Positions 8,263 through 16,571 of a DNA stretch of 64,000 nt are shown in pieces. Source of the DNA: Lewinellaceae bacterium (GTDB lineage Bacteria > Bacteroidota > Bacteroidia > Chitinophagales > Saprospiraceae); the NCBI GenBank assembly GCA_020636135.1, contig JACJYK010000001.1, positions 1,164,501 through 1,228,500 of the forward strand, written 5' to 3'. The position numbers and the translations under genes were made by a program. The notes under the pieces were generated by a model. The model was not told the DNA's origin. It ran no database searches and saw only the letters and a program-made list of their open reading frames with translations. The number at the start of each line of letters is the position of its first letter. The first letter of the stretch is position 1.

Positions 8263-8610
8263 TCAGGCCAGCCCTTTTCTCAGTGCAGCCCCTGCCCACC
8301 CGGCAAATCCACCGATCAGGCCACCAAGAAAACTTAAGACCAGGATCAGCGCAACAGGTGGCAGCCCGCCAAACAGCTCCCCAACTTTCGGTGTCAGGAC
8401 CGTTGCATTGGTTTTATACAGCCAAACGGACCAGAGTAACCAGGTCACAAATACGGCCAGGAAGCCCAATGGAAAAGCTTTTCTCACCGGGAATTGCAAA
8501 ATGAACACGGCCAGACCGATAATTACGGCAAAGCTCCACCAGGGGAGAACAAGGCTGGCCAGGTGGCATACCAGCACCAATGCCAGTAAGATTATCCAGA
8601 AGTTTTTCAT
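8263..8610 (-). CDS. Small four-helix membrane protein, unknown
   Basis: The 115-residue product is almost entirely hydrophobic, with helices at about 3-19, 22-40, 50-66 and 82-105. The last helix is Gly-rich (FLGGLIGGFAGWAGAALRKG) and the protein ends in basic residues. I do not recognise the family. Its ATG overlaps the stop of the penicillin-acylase-like gene by four bases (ATGA), so translation is coupled and it is very likely genuine and co-expressed. Confidence 0.7.
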   Translation of the reverse strand: MKNFWIILLALVLVCHLASLVLPWWSFAVIIGLAVFILQFPVRKAFPLGFLAVFVTWLLWSVWLYKTNATVLTPKVGELFGGLPPVALILVLSFLGGLIGGFAGWAGAALRKGLA

Positions 8611-11021
8611 TGTGCAGAAGTTATGGAGAATAATGGCTGGTGTGTCTGCCAGTATTCCTCCGGTACCAACAATAAAGGATAATATTTGCCCTGAACCCAG
8701 GCATCGACCATCTGATCGTAATATTTACTCCCCGGATGACCGCTTTGGCCACCAGGATATACTCCGATGGTCTGCGGCTCCTGGCCCAGTTGAACGATCA
8801 TCCGCCAGGAAGGTCCGTGACTTGCCGGTCCATTCGTCGCATTTAATGCGGTTGAATGTCCCCCGGCAGGTAGATTTTTACGGCTGAATGCTGGTAAATT
8901 AGCCAGGTGGTTGATGTTTAATGGTGCATATTCACCCCAGCTGTGGGTGGTCAGGGAGTTGAAATCTTCCTGAGATTCCTGCCAGGACTGGAGCAATAGG
9001 TCACCGGCAGTTTCGATTTTATCCGGCGTATCCTGGCGGTCCATAAACGGATCATCCGGGTGATCCTGCAACCATTGCAAGGTCAGGAAATTTTCAGGAA
9101 ACAGGATCGGCTCCGAGTCTGATTTTGCTTTAAACTCATCCCAGATCATATTGTAGAGGTGCCGGTACCAGATCGTAAAATAGATCGGTGCCTCAGCGTT
9201 TGCATTGAATTGATAATCCCAGGACTTCAGGGCTAGCCCAGGACCGGATGTGGAAGCCTCCGTTGGTATCCCGGCGAGCATGATCGGGAGCGCATCTGCG
9301 GCGAACTGACTGAAGGTGCTTAATTGGAAAGCCTTCATATCATCCACAGTAAATTGCTTTTCGGTAGAGAGGTATTTGTTGATGGTGCGACCGCGGTAAT
9401 CTTCAAAATGACCATTGTAATAATAAGGATAGGTGTCATCTGTGCTTCGCTGGTTGGCGGATGCCACATAGCCTTGAGCCGGGTTGTGAACGGTCGGTAA
9501 TTGTTCGAATGGTATCATCCCTTTCCATCGGTACTGAGGATCTTCAGCGGGGAAAACGAATCGGCCCACTTCGGGTGCCTTAACCGGGAAATGACCGTTG
9601 ACAGTCAGCCCGATATCGCCCTGGTTCGAGGCGAAGACAAAATTCTGCGCCGGTGCACAAAAGGTTTGGAGCGCTTTACGGTAATCGCTGTAATTGTCTG
9701 AACGGTCCAGCCCCATAAACGTCTTCAGTTCATTGCCGTCACTGTCATGACTTACCCAGCGGTATGCCAGGTCTGCATGGCCATTTCCGGCATCTTCATA
9801 AACGATCGGACCGAGTACAGTCCATTTCACCGAATCAACGATGGGGTCCCCGTTCTTTACCAGGATCTCCTCCCTTCGCCAGGTGATCTCCAGGGTGTCG
9901 CCATCCATCAGGTAATGGTTTTTGACAGCATCCGTCCAGTGGACCTGATACCAATCGGCGACGTCTTGTCCCACATTGGTCACTCCCCAGGCCGTACTCT
10001 GATTAAAGCCGATGACGATGCCGGGTGTGCCCGGAAGTGCGACTCCATGGGCATTTATAGTCGGGGTATGCAAGGACATTTCAATCCAGATGGAAGGTAA
10101 AGTCAATCCAAGATGCGGGTCATTGCATAGCATGGGCAATCCGGAAGAGGATTTAGACCCACCTACCGCCCAGTTGTTGCTACCGTCCTGTCCTGGCGGT
10201 TTTGGGTGTACCGGGGATGGTAATCCTCCCAATATACTATCTGGCAAAACAATGGGATTCGGTAGCTCGGGAATAAAATCCCAGGTTACTTCCGAAGGAA
10301 TGACGGGCTTATCCAATGGGTTTATCTCCGGGAATAATTCGGAGAATCGCTGTATGCCCAGCCAATGTATGGTGTTGCTTGCTTCCAGGTCATCTTCGCG
10401 GCCATTGAGGCGCTGAGCCATGGTTTTTACATAAAGAGCACACTGGAGTACAGACCAGGGTTTGGGTTCATGACCTATAAGTTTGTACTCCAGTGGAAGA
10501 GTGCGTGCATCCAGCGTGCTGATGTACTGATTTACACCATCAGAAAAAGCTTCGAGGAGGGCATACTGATCCGGATCTTTTTGCCAGGAAACCACAGTTT
10601 TTTCCGCGGCAGCCAGCATTCCCAGTCTTCTCTGGTTTTTGTCCCGATCCACCAGCCTTGATCCCATAACCTCCGCCAGAAATCCACCGGCGGCACGGGT
10701 GGTCATGTCCATTTGCCACATGCGTAAACTGGCTTGAATATATCCCTGCGCCCGGTAGGCATCAGCATCCGATTGTGCATAGATGTGCGGAACCAGACGG
10801 TCATCGAAATAAACATGAACGGGAGCAGAAAATGAACTTTTCAGGCTGGGTGGAAAGTCAAATTCGGGATGGTCCGCGCCATTTTGTAAAAATCCGGTAT
10901 AAGGACTGAGGAAATAGCCTAACCTGGGCAAAGTCGTTTTACCTATCTGGAGCGGGCGGTTAAAGAAATAGATGAGAAGAAATGCGATGATAAGTGGAAT
11001 AACTCCAATAAACCGCTTCAT
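8607..11021 (-). CDS. Penicillin acylase family Ntn-hydrolase
   Basis: The precursor has 804 residues. An N-terminal hydrophobic anchor or signal (about 4-20) precedes the alpha-chain region. The self-processing site is at Ser281 in the SNNWAVGGSKS motif, the hallmark N-terminal nucleophile of the beta chain. NDPHLGLTLPSIWIE follows, as usual for the S45 family. Such enzymes cleave amide bonds of beta-lactams, acyl-homoserine lactones or other N-acyl compounds in the periplasm. The natural substrate cannot be read from sequence. The gene starts three bases after the yaaA stop and its own stop overlaps the small membrane protein gene. Confidence 0.9.
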   Translation of the reverse strand: MKRFIGVIPLIIAFLLIYFFNRPLQIGKTTLPRLGYFLSPYTGFLQNGADHPEFDFPPSLKSSFSAPVHVYFDDRLVPHIYAQSDADAYRAQGYIQASLRMWQMDMTTRAAGGFLAEVMGSRLVDRDKNQRRLGMLAAAEKTVVSWQKDPDQYALLEAFSDGVNQYISTLDARTLPLEYKLIGHEPKPWSVLQCALYVKTMAQRLNGREDDLEASNTIHWLGIQRFSELFPEINPLDKPVIPSEVTWDFIPELPNPIVLPDSILGGLPSPVHPKPPGQDGSNNWAVGGSKSSSGLPMLCNDPHLGLTLPSIWIEMSLHTPTINAHGVALPGTPGIVIGFNQSTAWGVTNVGQDVADWYQVHWTDAVKNHYLMDGDTLEITWRREEILVKNGDPIVDSVKWTVLGPIVYEDAGNGHADLAYRWVSHDSDGNELKTFMGLDRSDNYSDYRKALQTFCAPAQNFVFASNQGDIGLTVNGHFPVKAPEVGRFVFPAEDPQYRWKGMIPFEQLPTVHNPAQGYVASANQRSTDDTYPYYYNGHFEDYRGRTINKYLSTEKQFTVDDMKAFQLSTFSQFAADALPIMLAGIPTEASTSGPGLALKSWDYQFNANAEAPIYFTIWYRHLYNMIWDEFKAKSDSEPILFPENFLTLQWLQDHPDDPFMDRQDTPDKIETAGDLLLQSWQESQEDFNSLTTHSWGEYAPLNINHLANLPAFSRKNLPAGGHSTALNATNGPASHGPSWRMIVQLGQEPQTIGVYPGGQSGHPGSKYYDQMVDAWVQGKYYPLLLVPEEYWQTHQPLFSITSAQ

Positions 11022-11024
11022 ATG

Positions 11025-11804
11025 TTATGCATCTTGCTGGCGAATGAACGTCCATTCGTTCGCTGAAGATAGCTCATCTGCATATTGATAAGAACTTTCG
11101 TTAAAGGTTTTTATGGCTTCCGGGTCAGAGAGCCGGTGGCGGATGATAAAACGGGTCATGATCCCGCGTGCTTTTTTGGCATTGAAAGATATGAACTGCA
11201 AATCGCCGCCGCGGTCCTCCAGAAATTTGATGTTGATGACCGGCGCTTTAACTTTTGCTGTCCGGATGGCCTGGAAGTATTCCTGGGAAGCAAGATTGAT
11301 AACAACTCTGGTGTCTTCCGGCTGTTGCAGGATTTTATCATTGAGGTGGCGCGTAAGTTTCTGCGTCCAGAACTCGTACAGGTTCGAATATTTGCCTTGT
11401 TCCAGGCGGACGCCCATTTCCAGACGGTAAGGTTGGATCAGGTCCAGTGGTTTGAGCATCCCGTAAAGTCCGGATAAAATAATAACATGATCCTGGGCGA
11501 AGGACAAATCGTCTTCATCCAGGGTATCTGCTTCCAGACCAACGTAAACATCTCCCTTGAATGCCAGTACTGCCTGTTTCGCATTCTCCTTCGTAAACGG
11601 GAAATCAAACTGCCTGTACCGCTGGTGGTTCAGGCTGGCCAGAGCTTCGGATATGGACATCAGTTGTTGCAGATCGCCGATGGATTTCTTCTTCATGACC
11701 CGGATCAGCTTTTTGCTGTCATTCAGAAAATCGGGAAGGGTGTGGGTGGTGACCCCGGTCGGTTTGAAATCAAGGGTTTTAGCTGGGGATAACAGGATCA
11801 GCAT
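11025..11804 (-). CDS. yaaA: Peroxide stress protein YaaA
   Basis: The 259-residue protein belongs to the YaaA/DUF328 family, which lowers free intracellular iron and limits DNA damage during hydrogen peroxide stress in E. coli. Motifs visible are LLSPAKTLDF at the N-terminus, LSGLYGMLKPLDLIQPYRLEMG in the middle and INLASQEYF. I start it at the ATG at 11802-11804, since the family begins MxILLSPAK. The frame is open for seven more codons upstream, but these do not match the family. It heads the minus-strand set yaaA, acylase, small membrane protein. Confidence 0.92.
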   Translation of the reverse strand: MLILLSPAKTLDFKPTGVTTHTLPDFLNDSKKLIRVMKKKSIGDLQQLMSISEALASLNHQRYRQFDFPFTKENAKQAVLAFKGDVYVGLEADTLDEDDLSFAQDHVIILSGLYGMLKPLDLIQPYRLEMGVRLEQGKYSNLYEFWTQKLTRHLNDKILQQPEDTRVVINLASQEYFQAIRTAKVKAPVINIKFLEDRGGDLQFISFNAKKARGIMTRFIIRHRLSDPEAIKTFNESSYQYADELSSANEWTFIRQQDA

Positions 11805-11861
11805 ACGGAATTTTACATGAAACAAAACTTAAGGCGGGAAAAGGTTCACCAGGGAGGGAAT

Positions 11862-11898
11862 AAAAAAACCGTCTCAAAAAACGAAGTTCTTGAGACGG
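11862..11898 (-). terminator. Intrinsic terminator after the DUF1573 gene
   Basis: Read on the minus strand, CCGTCTCAA (11898-11890) and TTGAGACGG (11877-11869) form a perfect 9-base stem with a 12-base loop. Seven T residues (11868-11862) follow at once. This is a textbook rho-independent terminator. It sits between the DUF1573 gene and yaaA, so the two are separate transcripts. Confidence 0.85.
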
Positions 11899-11929
11899 CC
11901 ATTTTGAGAAAGGACTATGCGAAAAAAAA

Positions 11930-12394
11930 TTAGTTTCCTTTAGTACCTAAAACCGATTGTTTCTTTTCGGGTAATGCTTCCGGTTCAGCCGGTTTGGCAT
12001 TGATCTGTCCAATCACCTGGATGGTGATGGGCTGATCTCCCTGATTGGTATAAACGGTAACAGTTTTACGGATTGCTCCGATACGATGGGTATCGTAGCG
12101 GATGGTCATGGTATCGACTGCACCGGGCATAACCGGCTCTTTTGGCCAGGTAGGCACCGTACAGCCACAACTTCCCTTTGCGTTGGTAATGATCAATGGG
12201 GAGTCGCCTTTGTTTTCAAATGGCAATTTGCGATAAGGATCAGAATCCTGTTCGATGGTACCGAAATCTACCGTAGTCGTTGCGAGGTACATGACAGGAC
12301 CTTTGTTTTCTTGCTTTTCAGCAGCAGGTGCTTGCTGAGCATGAGCGATGGCAAACCCTGCGAACAACATAAAGAGGAGAGCGAATTTTTTCAT
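11930..12394 (-). CDS. Exported DUF1573 protein
   Basis: The precursor has 154 residues. The signal peptide (about 1-19) ends at AHAQ. The mature part is one DUF1573 immunoglobulin-like domain with the diagnostic GSCGCTVPTWP motif (two Cys) and a PVMPG turn. Such small secreted proteins are very common in Bacteroidota; their function is not established. The C-terminal tail is Pro, Glu and Lys rich. The gene stands alone with its own promoter and terminator. Confidence 0.88.
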   Translation of the reverse strand: MKKFALLFMLFAGFAIAHAQQAPAAEKQENKGPVMYLATTTVDFGTIEQDSDPYRKLPFENKGDSPLIITNAKGSCGCTVPTWPKEPVMPGAVDTMTIRYDTHRIGAIRKTVTVYTNQGDQPITIQVIGQINAKPAEPEALPEKKQSVLGTKGN

Positions 12395-12423
12395 TATCAG
12401 TTACTTTTAGTTTACACGTTCAA

Positions 12424-12431
12424 CAAAAGTA
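12424..12431 (-). promoter_or_regulatory. -7 element for the DUF1573 gene
   Basis: TACTTTTG on the minus strand matches the Bacteroidota -7 consensus TAnnTTTG. It ends 29 bases before the ATG. The expected -33 position holds only a weak TTTC. The remaining gap up to 12664 shows no other clear feature. Confidence 0.5.
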
Positions 12432-12664
12432 TTAACAAATTTGAGGCCGGGAAAGTGCGTTAACAAATCATTTGAATTTAATAAATCTTCATTTAGATCT
12501 GCTTATAGCAGGATGACCGGTATCAGAAAGTAAGTTTTGCATGACCTTTCGGATGCTACAAACCGACCAAAGTCATGTGTTCCAGGCACCATTACATCCG
12601 GTGATTTTTTAAATAATTGGTATCTTTAGCCGTTCCATTTCTACAACAGTTCTTTCTTTTTGCC

Positions 12665-15079
12665 ATGCTTGATTTCAAAGAAATAGAAGCCCTGATTCTA
12701 CCCGAGAATGAAGATTCCGATCGCTTCCGCAACGAAGTTATCCGGGACTACTGGATAAGCTGTATCAGCAGGGAGGCAAGTATTCTGGCCCGGAAGGATG
12801 TATTATTGGGTAAGGCTAAATTTGGAATTACCGGGGATGGGAAGGAAGTGCCACAGGTCGCGCTCGCCCGTGCCATGCGGGCAGGAGACTGGCGTTCCGG
12901 TTATTACCGGGACCAGACCCTGATGTTTGCACTCGGGATCACGAATGTCGAGGATTATTTTGCCCAATTGTACTCGGATACCAACTTTGACCCTTTCTCT
13001 GGTGGCCGGCAAATGAATAATCACTATGCAACCCGCATGGTCGATCGCAGCGGTGCCTGGATAGACCAGCGTTCCGGCTATAATGTCTCATCCGATGTCT
13101 CCTGTACCGGGGGCCAGATGGCACGTGCTCTGGGGTTGGCCATGGCTTCCAAGATGTACCGGAATGACCAGGACACACAGGCTCTTTTTTCCAATGAGGG
13201 TGACGAAGTATGTATCTGTACCATCGGGGATGCCAGTACCACCGAAGGCATTTTCTGGGAAACGATCAATGCAGCGGGTGTCATGCAGGTACCACTGGCC
13301 GTCTTTATCTGGGATGATGGATACGGGATTTCCGTTCCCACTAAATTACAAACGACCAAAGGCGACCTGACGGAATTATTATCCGGTTTCGTCACCACAG
13401 ATGAGAACAGGGGCATAGAAGTCTATACAGTGCCCGGATGGGACTATCCCACTTTGGTCGAAGTCTTTGAACGCGCGCTGAACCGTATGCGTAAACACCA
13501 CATACCCATGGTGTTTCACATCACCGAGGTGACACAGCCTCAGGGGCATTCCACTTCCGGAAGCCATGAGCGTTACAAGTCTCAGGACCGGTTGCTGTGG
13601 GAACGCAATCATGACTGCATTAAAGTGATGGGCAACTGGATGGTCGACAACCAGATCGCCACCGAAGACCAACTCCAGCAGTTGCGCAAGAAAGCGAAGG
13701 AGTACGTACGACACGGAAGAAATGCCGCGCTGCACCGGTTTTATGATCCTGCGAAAAAAGAAATTGCGAAACTGACCCAGATCTATGAGACCATAAAAAC
13801 CCACCACTTGCCCCAAGTACTGGAACACGCAATCCAGGAATTGAGAGGATTGCAGGATCCGTTGATCAGTGATATTGTCCGTAATGCAAAACATATCTAT
13901 TATACGATTGCCCACATGAATGTGCCGGGAAAAGCCGAGTTGCACGACTGGATTGTCGAACAACAGAAACAACGGCATATCAAATACCATCAGCACCTGT
14001 ATAATGAGACACCGATGAGTGCATTGCAGGTTCCGGTCGTTTATCCGGCTTACGACGCGGATCCGGAATTGTTGAATGGCTATCAAATCCTGAACCGGTT
14101 TTTTGATCAGGCCCTGCAGGCCAATCCGAAACTGATCGCTTTTGGTGAAGATGTAGGGAAGATAGGAGGGGTTAACCAAACCATGGCCGGGATGCAGGAT
14201 AAACACGGGGAACACCGTGTATTTGATACTGGAATCCGTGAATGGACCATTGTCGGTCAGGCAGTAGGATTGTCGATGCGGGGTTGGAGGCCATTGGCGG
14301 AGATCCAATACCTTGATTATCTGGTGTATGCTTTGCCGGAACTGACCGATGACCTGGCAAGCCTGCACTATCGATCCAATGGTATTCAGATCGCCCCGAC
14401 CATTATACGCACCCGCGGCCATCGCCTGGAAGGTATATGGCATGCGGGATCTCCTCTTGGAATGCTGATCCATGCCCTGAGAGGAATGCATATTATTGTT
14501 CCGCGCAATATGACCCAGGCCGCAGGTTTTTACAATACACTGCTGCAATCCCATGACCCGGCCCTGGTGATTGAATGTCTGAATGGATATCGGCTGAAGG
14601 AGCCGCTACCTTCAAATCTCGGCCAGATCGCACTTCCCCTTGGTGTGCCTGAAGTGCTTCATGAAGGAAGTGATGTGACTCTGGTTACCTATGGATCCTG
14701 TGTCCGGGTAGCTCTTGCTGCTGTGCCTTACCTGGAGAAACTGGGTATTCGCGTGGAGATCATCGATGTCCAGACATTATTGCCTTTTGATCTGGAACAT
14801 GTTATCGTCAATTCCCTGAAAAAGACCAACCGGATCGTATTTATGGACGAAGATGTCCCCGGAGGCGCCACAGCCTACATGATGCAGAAGGTACTGGAAG
14901 AACAGAAAGGATATTATTACCTGGATTCCCCCCCGGCTACCATTACTGCAAAGGAACACCGGACCCCTTATGGATCGGATGGTGATTATTACACCAAGCC
15001 CAATGCGGAGGATGTGGTGGAAAAGCTGTACGATATCATGCAGGAAAGTTATCCGGATGATTATCCGAAGCCGGTCTGA
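12665..15079 (+). CDS. Fused alpha/beta E1 of a 2-oxoacid dehydrogenase
   Basis: This 804-residue protein joins both subunits of a thiamine-diphosphate-dependent E1. The alpha-like half (about 1-320) has the cofactor motif GDASTTEG (about 188-195) with the DDGYGIS partner stretch. The beta-like half (about 470-804) begins NRFFDQALQANPKLIAFGEDVG and includes the transketolase C-terminal domain (DVTLVTYGSCV). Some 120 mostly helical, charged residues separate the halves. Likely substrates are branched-chain 2-oxoacids or pyruvate. E2 and E3 genes are not nearby. I use the ATG at 12665; the frame is open 16 codons further up, but those residues look non-coding. Confidence 0.88.
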   Translation: MLDFKEIEALILPENEDSDRFRNEVIRDYWISCISREASILARKDVLLGKAKFGITGDGKEVPQVALARAMRAGDWRSGYYRDQTLMFALGITNVEDYFAQLYSDTNFDPFSGGRQMNNHYATRMVDRSGAWIDQRSGYNVSSDVSCTGGQMARALGLAMASKMYRNDQDTQALFSNEGDEVCICTIGDASTTEGIFWETINAAGVMQVPLAVFIWDDGYGISVPTKLQTTKGDLTELLSGFVTTDENRGIEVYTVPGWDYPTLVEVFERALNRMRKHHIPMVFHITEVTQPQGHSTSGSHERYKSQDRLLWERNHDCIKVMGNWMVDNQIATEDQLQQLRKKAKEYVRHGRNAALHRFYDPAKKEIAKLTQIYETIKTHHLPQVLEHAIQELRGLQDPLISDIVRNAKHIYYTIAHMNVPGKAELHDWIVEQQKQRHIKYHQHLYNETPMSALQVPVVYPAYDADPELLNGYQILNRFFDQALQANPKLIAFGEDVGKIGGVNQTMAGMQDKHGEHRVFDTGIREWTIVGQAVGLSMRGWRPLAEIQYLDYLVYALPELTDDLASLHYRSNGIQIAPTIIRTRGHRLEGIWHAGSPLGMLIHALRGMHIIVPRNMTQAAGFYNTLLQSHDPALVIECLNGYRLKEPLPSNLGQIALPLGVPEVLHEGSDVTLVTYGSCVRVALAAVPYLEKLGIRVEIIDVQTLLPFDLEHVIVNSLKKTNRIVFMDEDVPGGATAYMMQKVLEEQKGYYYLDSPPATITAKEHRTPYGSDGDYYTKPNAEDVVEKLYDIMQESYPDDYPKPV

Positions 15080-15152
15080 TCCTGAATAATGGTCTTTGGT
15101 ATTATCTTCGTGAAATAATCAGGCATCTTATATATTAAGAAATATTATTATC

Positions 15153-15160
15153 TATATTTG
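15153..15160 (+). promoter_or_regulatory. -7 element upstream of the GT2 gene
   Basis: TATATTTG fits TAnnTTTG and lies 20 bases before the TTG start at 15181. The -33 region is AT-rich, without a clear TTTG. Confidence 0.4.
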
Positions 15161-15180
15161 TTCAGCACAAATCGCAGGAC

Positions 15181-15894
15181 TTGCAGGAGAATCTCGTAGT
15201 TATCCCTACCTATAATGAAATCGAGAACGTGGAGGCCATCGTTCGCGAAGTGCTGACCCTACCAGTTGATTTCCATGTATTGATCGTTGACGACGGCAGC
15301 CCGGATGGAACGGCCGCGAAAGTCCAGTCTTTGAAGATTGACTTTCCGGGCCGGCTTTTTCTGTTGGAAAGGTCGGGTAAGCAAGGTTTGGGTACGGCTT
15401 ACATCACCGGATTTAAGTGGGGACTGGAGCAGGGCTACCAATACCTGTTTGAGATGGATGCCGATTTTTCGCACCCTCCAGCCAAACTGATCGATCTGTA
15501 TAAGGCTTGTTCTTCCGGTGCGGCCGATGTGACAGTGGGAAGTCGGTACACCAAAGGCGGTGACGTGGAGAACTGGCCCTTGGACCGCTTATTGTTATCC
15601 CGGGGCGCATCATTATATGTTCGTATGATCACCGGGATGCCTGTTAAGGACCCTACCGCCGGATTCATCTGTTACCGCCGGCAGGTTCTGGAGAAAATGG
15701 ATCTCGATCATATCCAGTTTATTGGGTATGCCTTTCAGATAGAGATGAAATACAAGGCGTACAAGCTCGGTTTTAAGCTGATGGAGGTTCCCATTCTGTT
15801 TAAAGACCGGGAGCAGGGCGTGTCTAAAATGAATGCAAGTATCATTAAAGAAGCCGTGTTCGGCGTACTGGCCCTACGATTTGGCCGTAAATAG
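15181..15894 (+). CDS. Polyprenol-phosphate mannosyltransferase-like GT2
   Basis: The 237-residue glycosyltransferase resembles dolichol/polyprenol-phosphate mannose synthase, which loads a sugar from a nucleotide donor onto a lipid phosphate at the inner membrane. It shows VIPTYNEIENVE at the N-terminus, the donor-site IVDDGSPDGTA, the metal-binding EMDADFSHPP, GSRYTKGG and KDPTAGF. No C-terminal membrane anchor is present, as in the short DPM1-type enzymes. The start is a TTG; no ATG occurs near the expected N-terminus. The likely role is to supply a sugar for envelope glycans or protein glycosylation, possibly for the TMTC-like enzyme at 53520 (inference). Confidence 0.88.
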   Translation: MQENLVVIPTYNEIENVEAIVREVLTLPVDFHVLIVDDGSPDGTAAKVQSLKIDFPGRLFLLERSGKQGLGTAYITGFKWGLEQGYQYLFEMDADFSHPPAKLIDLYKACSSGAADVTVGSRYTKGGDVENWPLDRLLLSRGASLYVRMITGMPVKDPTAGFICYRRQVLEKMDLDHIQFIGYAFQIEMKYKAYKLGFKLMEVPILFKDREQGVSKMNASIIKEAVFGVLALRFGRK

Positions 15895-16031
15895 AGACGA
15901 TTTTACCCACGACTAACCCATTCCCTTAAGCAGTATCAATTATTTGGTGTCACGACATCATCAATTTGATGATACGATTTTGATCGTGAGTTACACATTA
16001 TGGAAATTTTTAATTTTTTCTTGAAAAAAAG

Positions 16032-16056
16032 TGGGCATAGGTGGGGATATGTGGTA
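16032..16056 (+). promoter_or_regulatory. Candidate MraZ operator, three 10-base repeats
   Basis: TGGGC, TGGGG and TGGTA begin at 16032, 16042 and 16052, an exact 10-base period with 5-base spacers. Known MraZ operators are TGGGN repeats with 5-base spacers upstream of mraZ. The third copy is degenerate. The repeats cover the place where the -33 element of the mraZ promoter should lie, so MraZ binding would block initiation (inference). Confidence 0.75.
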
Positions 16057-16064
16057 AAAAGTTA

Positions 16065-16072
16065 TACATTTG
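16065..16072 (+). promoter_or_regulatory. -7 element of the mraZ/dcw promoter
   Basis: TACATTTG matches TAnnTTTG and lies 28 bases before the mraZ ATG, right after the MraZ-type repeats. No TTTG is seen at -33; that space holds the second and third repeats. Confidence 0.6.
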
Positions 16073-16100
16073 AATTGTAAATTAACTTGAGAGTGTAACC

Positions 16101-16571
16101 ATGTACCAATTAAGAGGCGAATATGAGTGCAGTGTAGACGCGAAAGGGCGTCTTCGTTTGCCCTCCTCCTTGCTTCGTCAATTCGGTGGTTCAGGTCCTC
16201 TCTCATTTGTAGTGAACCGTGGCTTTGAAAAGTGTGTCATGCTTTATCCAAAGGAAGTGTGGGACCGCAAAGCAGCCGAAGTCAATGCCTTAAATATTTA
16301 CAATCCCAAACAGCGGACTTTTATTCGGTACTTCTATCGTGGGGCCACAGACATTGTGGTTGACGATGCCAGCCGGATCAATTTGCCTAACTCGCTGCTG
16401 TCGTATGCGGGTATCGATAAGGACATTATTCTGTTTGCTTACCATGAGCAAATTGAGATCTGGTCCAAAGAGCAATACGATCAGGCCATGCTGGACGAGC
16501 CGGAAGAATTTTCAGCTCTGGCCGCAGAAGTATTCGGAGGCCGGGATCTGGATGCCGCTCATGATGAGTGA
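16101..16571 (+). CDS. mraZ: Transcriptional regulator MraZ
   Basis: MraZ is the autorepressor at the head of the division and cell wall cluster. The 156-residue product has two AbrB-like halves with the paired signatures DAKGRLRLP (about 14-22) and DDASRINLP (about 90-98). The family is usually 140-155 residues. Candidate operator repeats lie 45-69 bases upstream. Its last eight bases overlap the start of rsmH. The C-terminus is acidic. Confidence 0.96.
   Translation: MYQLRGEYECSVDAKGRLRLPSSLLRQFGGSGPLSFVVNRGFEKCVMLYPKEVWDRKAAEVNALNIYNPKQRTFIRYFYRGATDIVVDDASRINLPNSLLSYAGIDKDIILFAYHEQIEIWSKEQYDQAMLDEPEEFSALAAEVFGGRDLDAAHDE

Noticed and set aside
8189..8887. A 232-codon plus-strand open frame near the pbpC gap
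   Set aside because: It crosses the small membrane protein gene and the acylase end in antisense, with Pro/Arg/Asn-rich low-complexity translation.
12540..12577. Imperfect inverted repeat CATGAC...GTCATG in the gap before the E1 gene
   Set aside because: Only six bases pair cleanly, and further pairing needs bulges. It is within what chance would give.
13379..14554. A 391-codon open frame on the minus strand
   Set aside because: It lies fully antisense to the E1 alpha/beta gene, and its translation is rich in His, Ile and Gln with no family motif.
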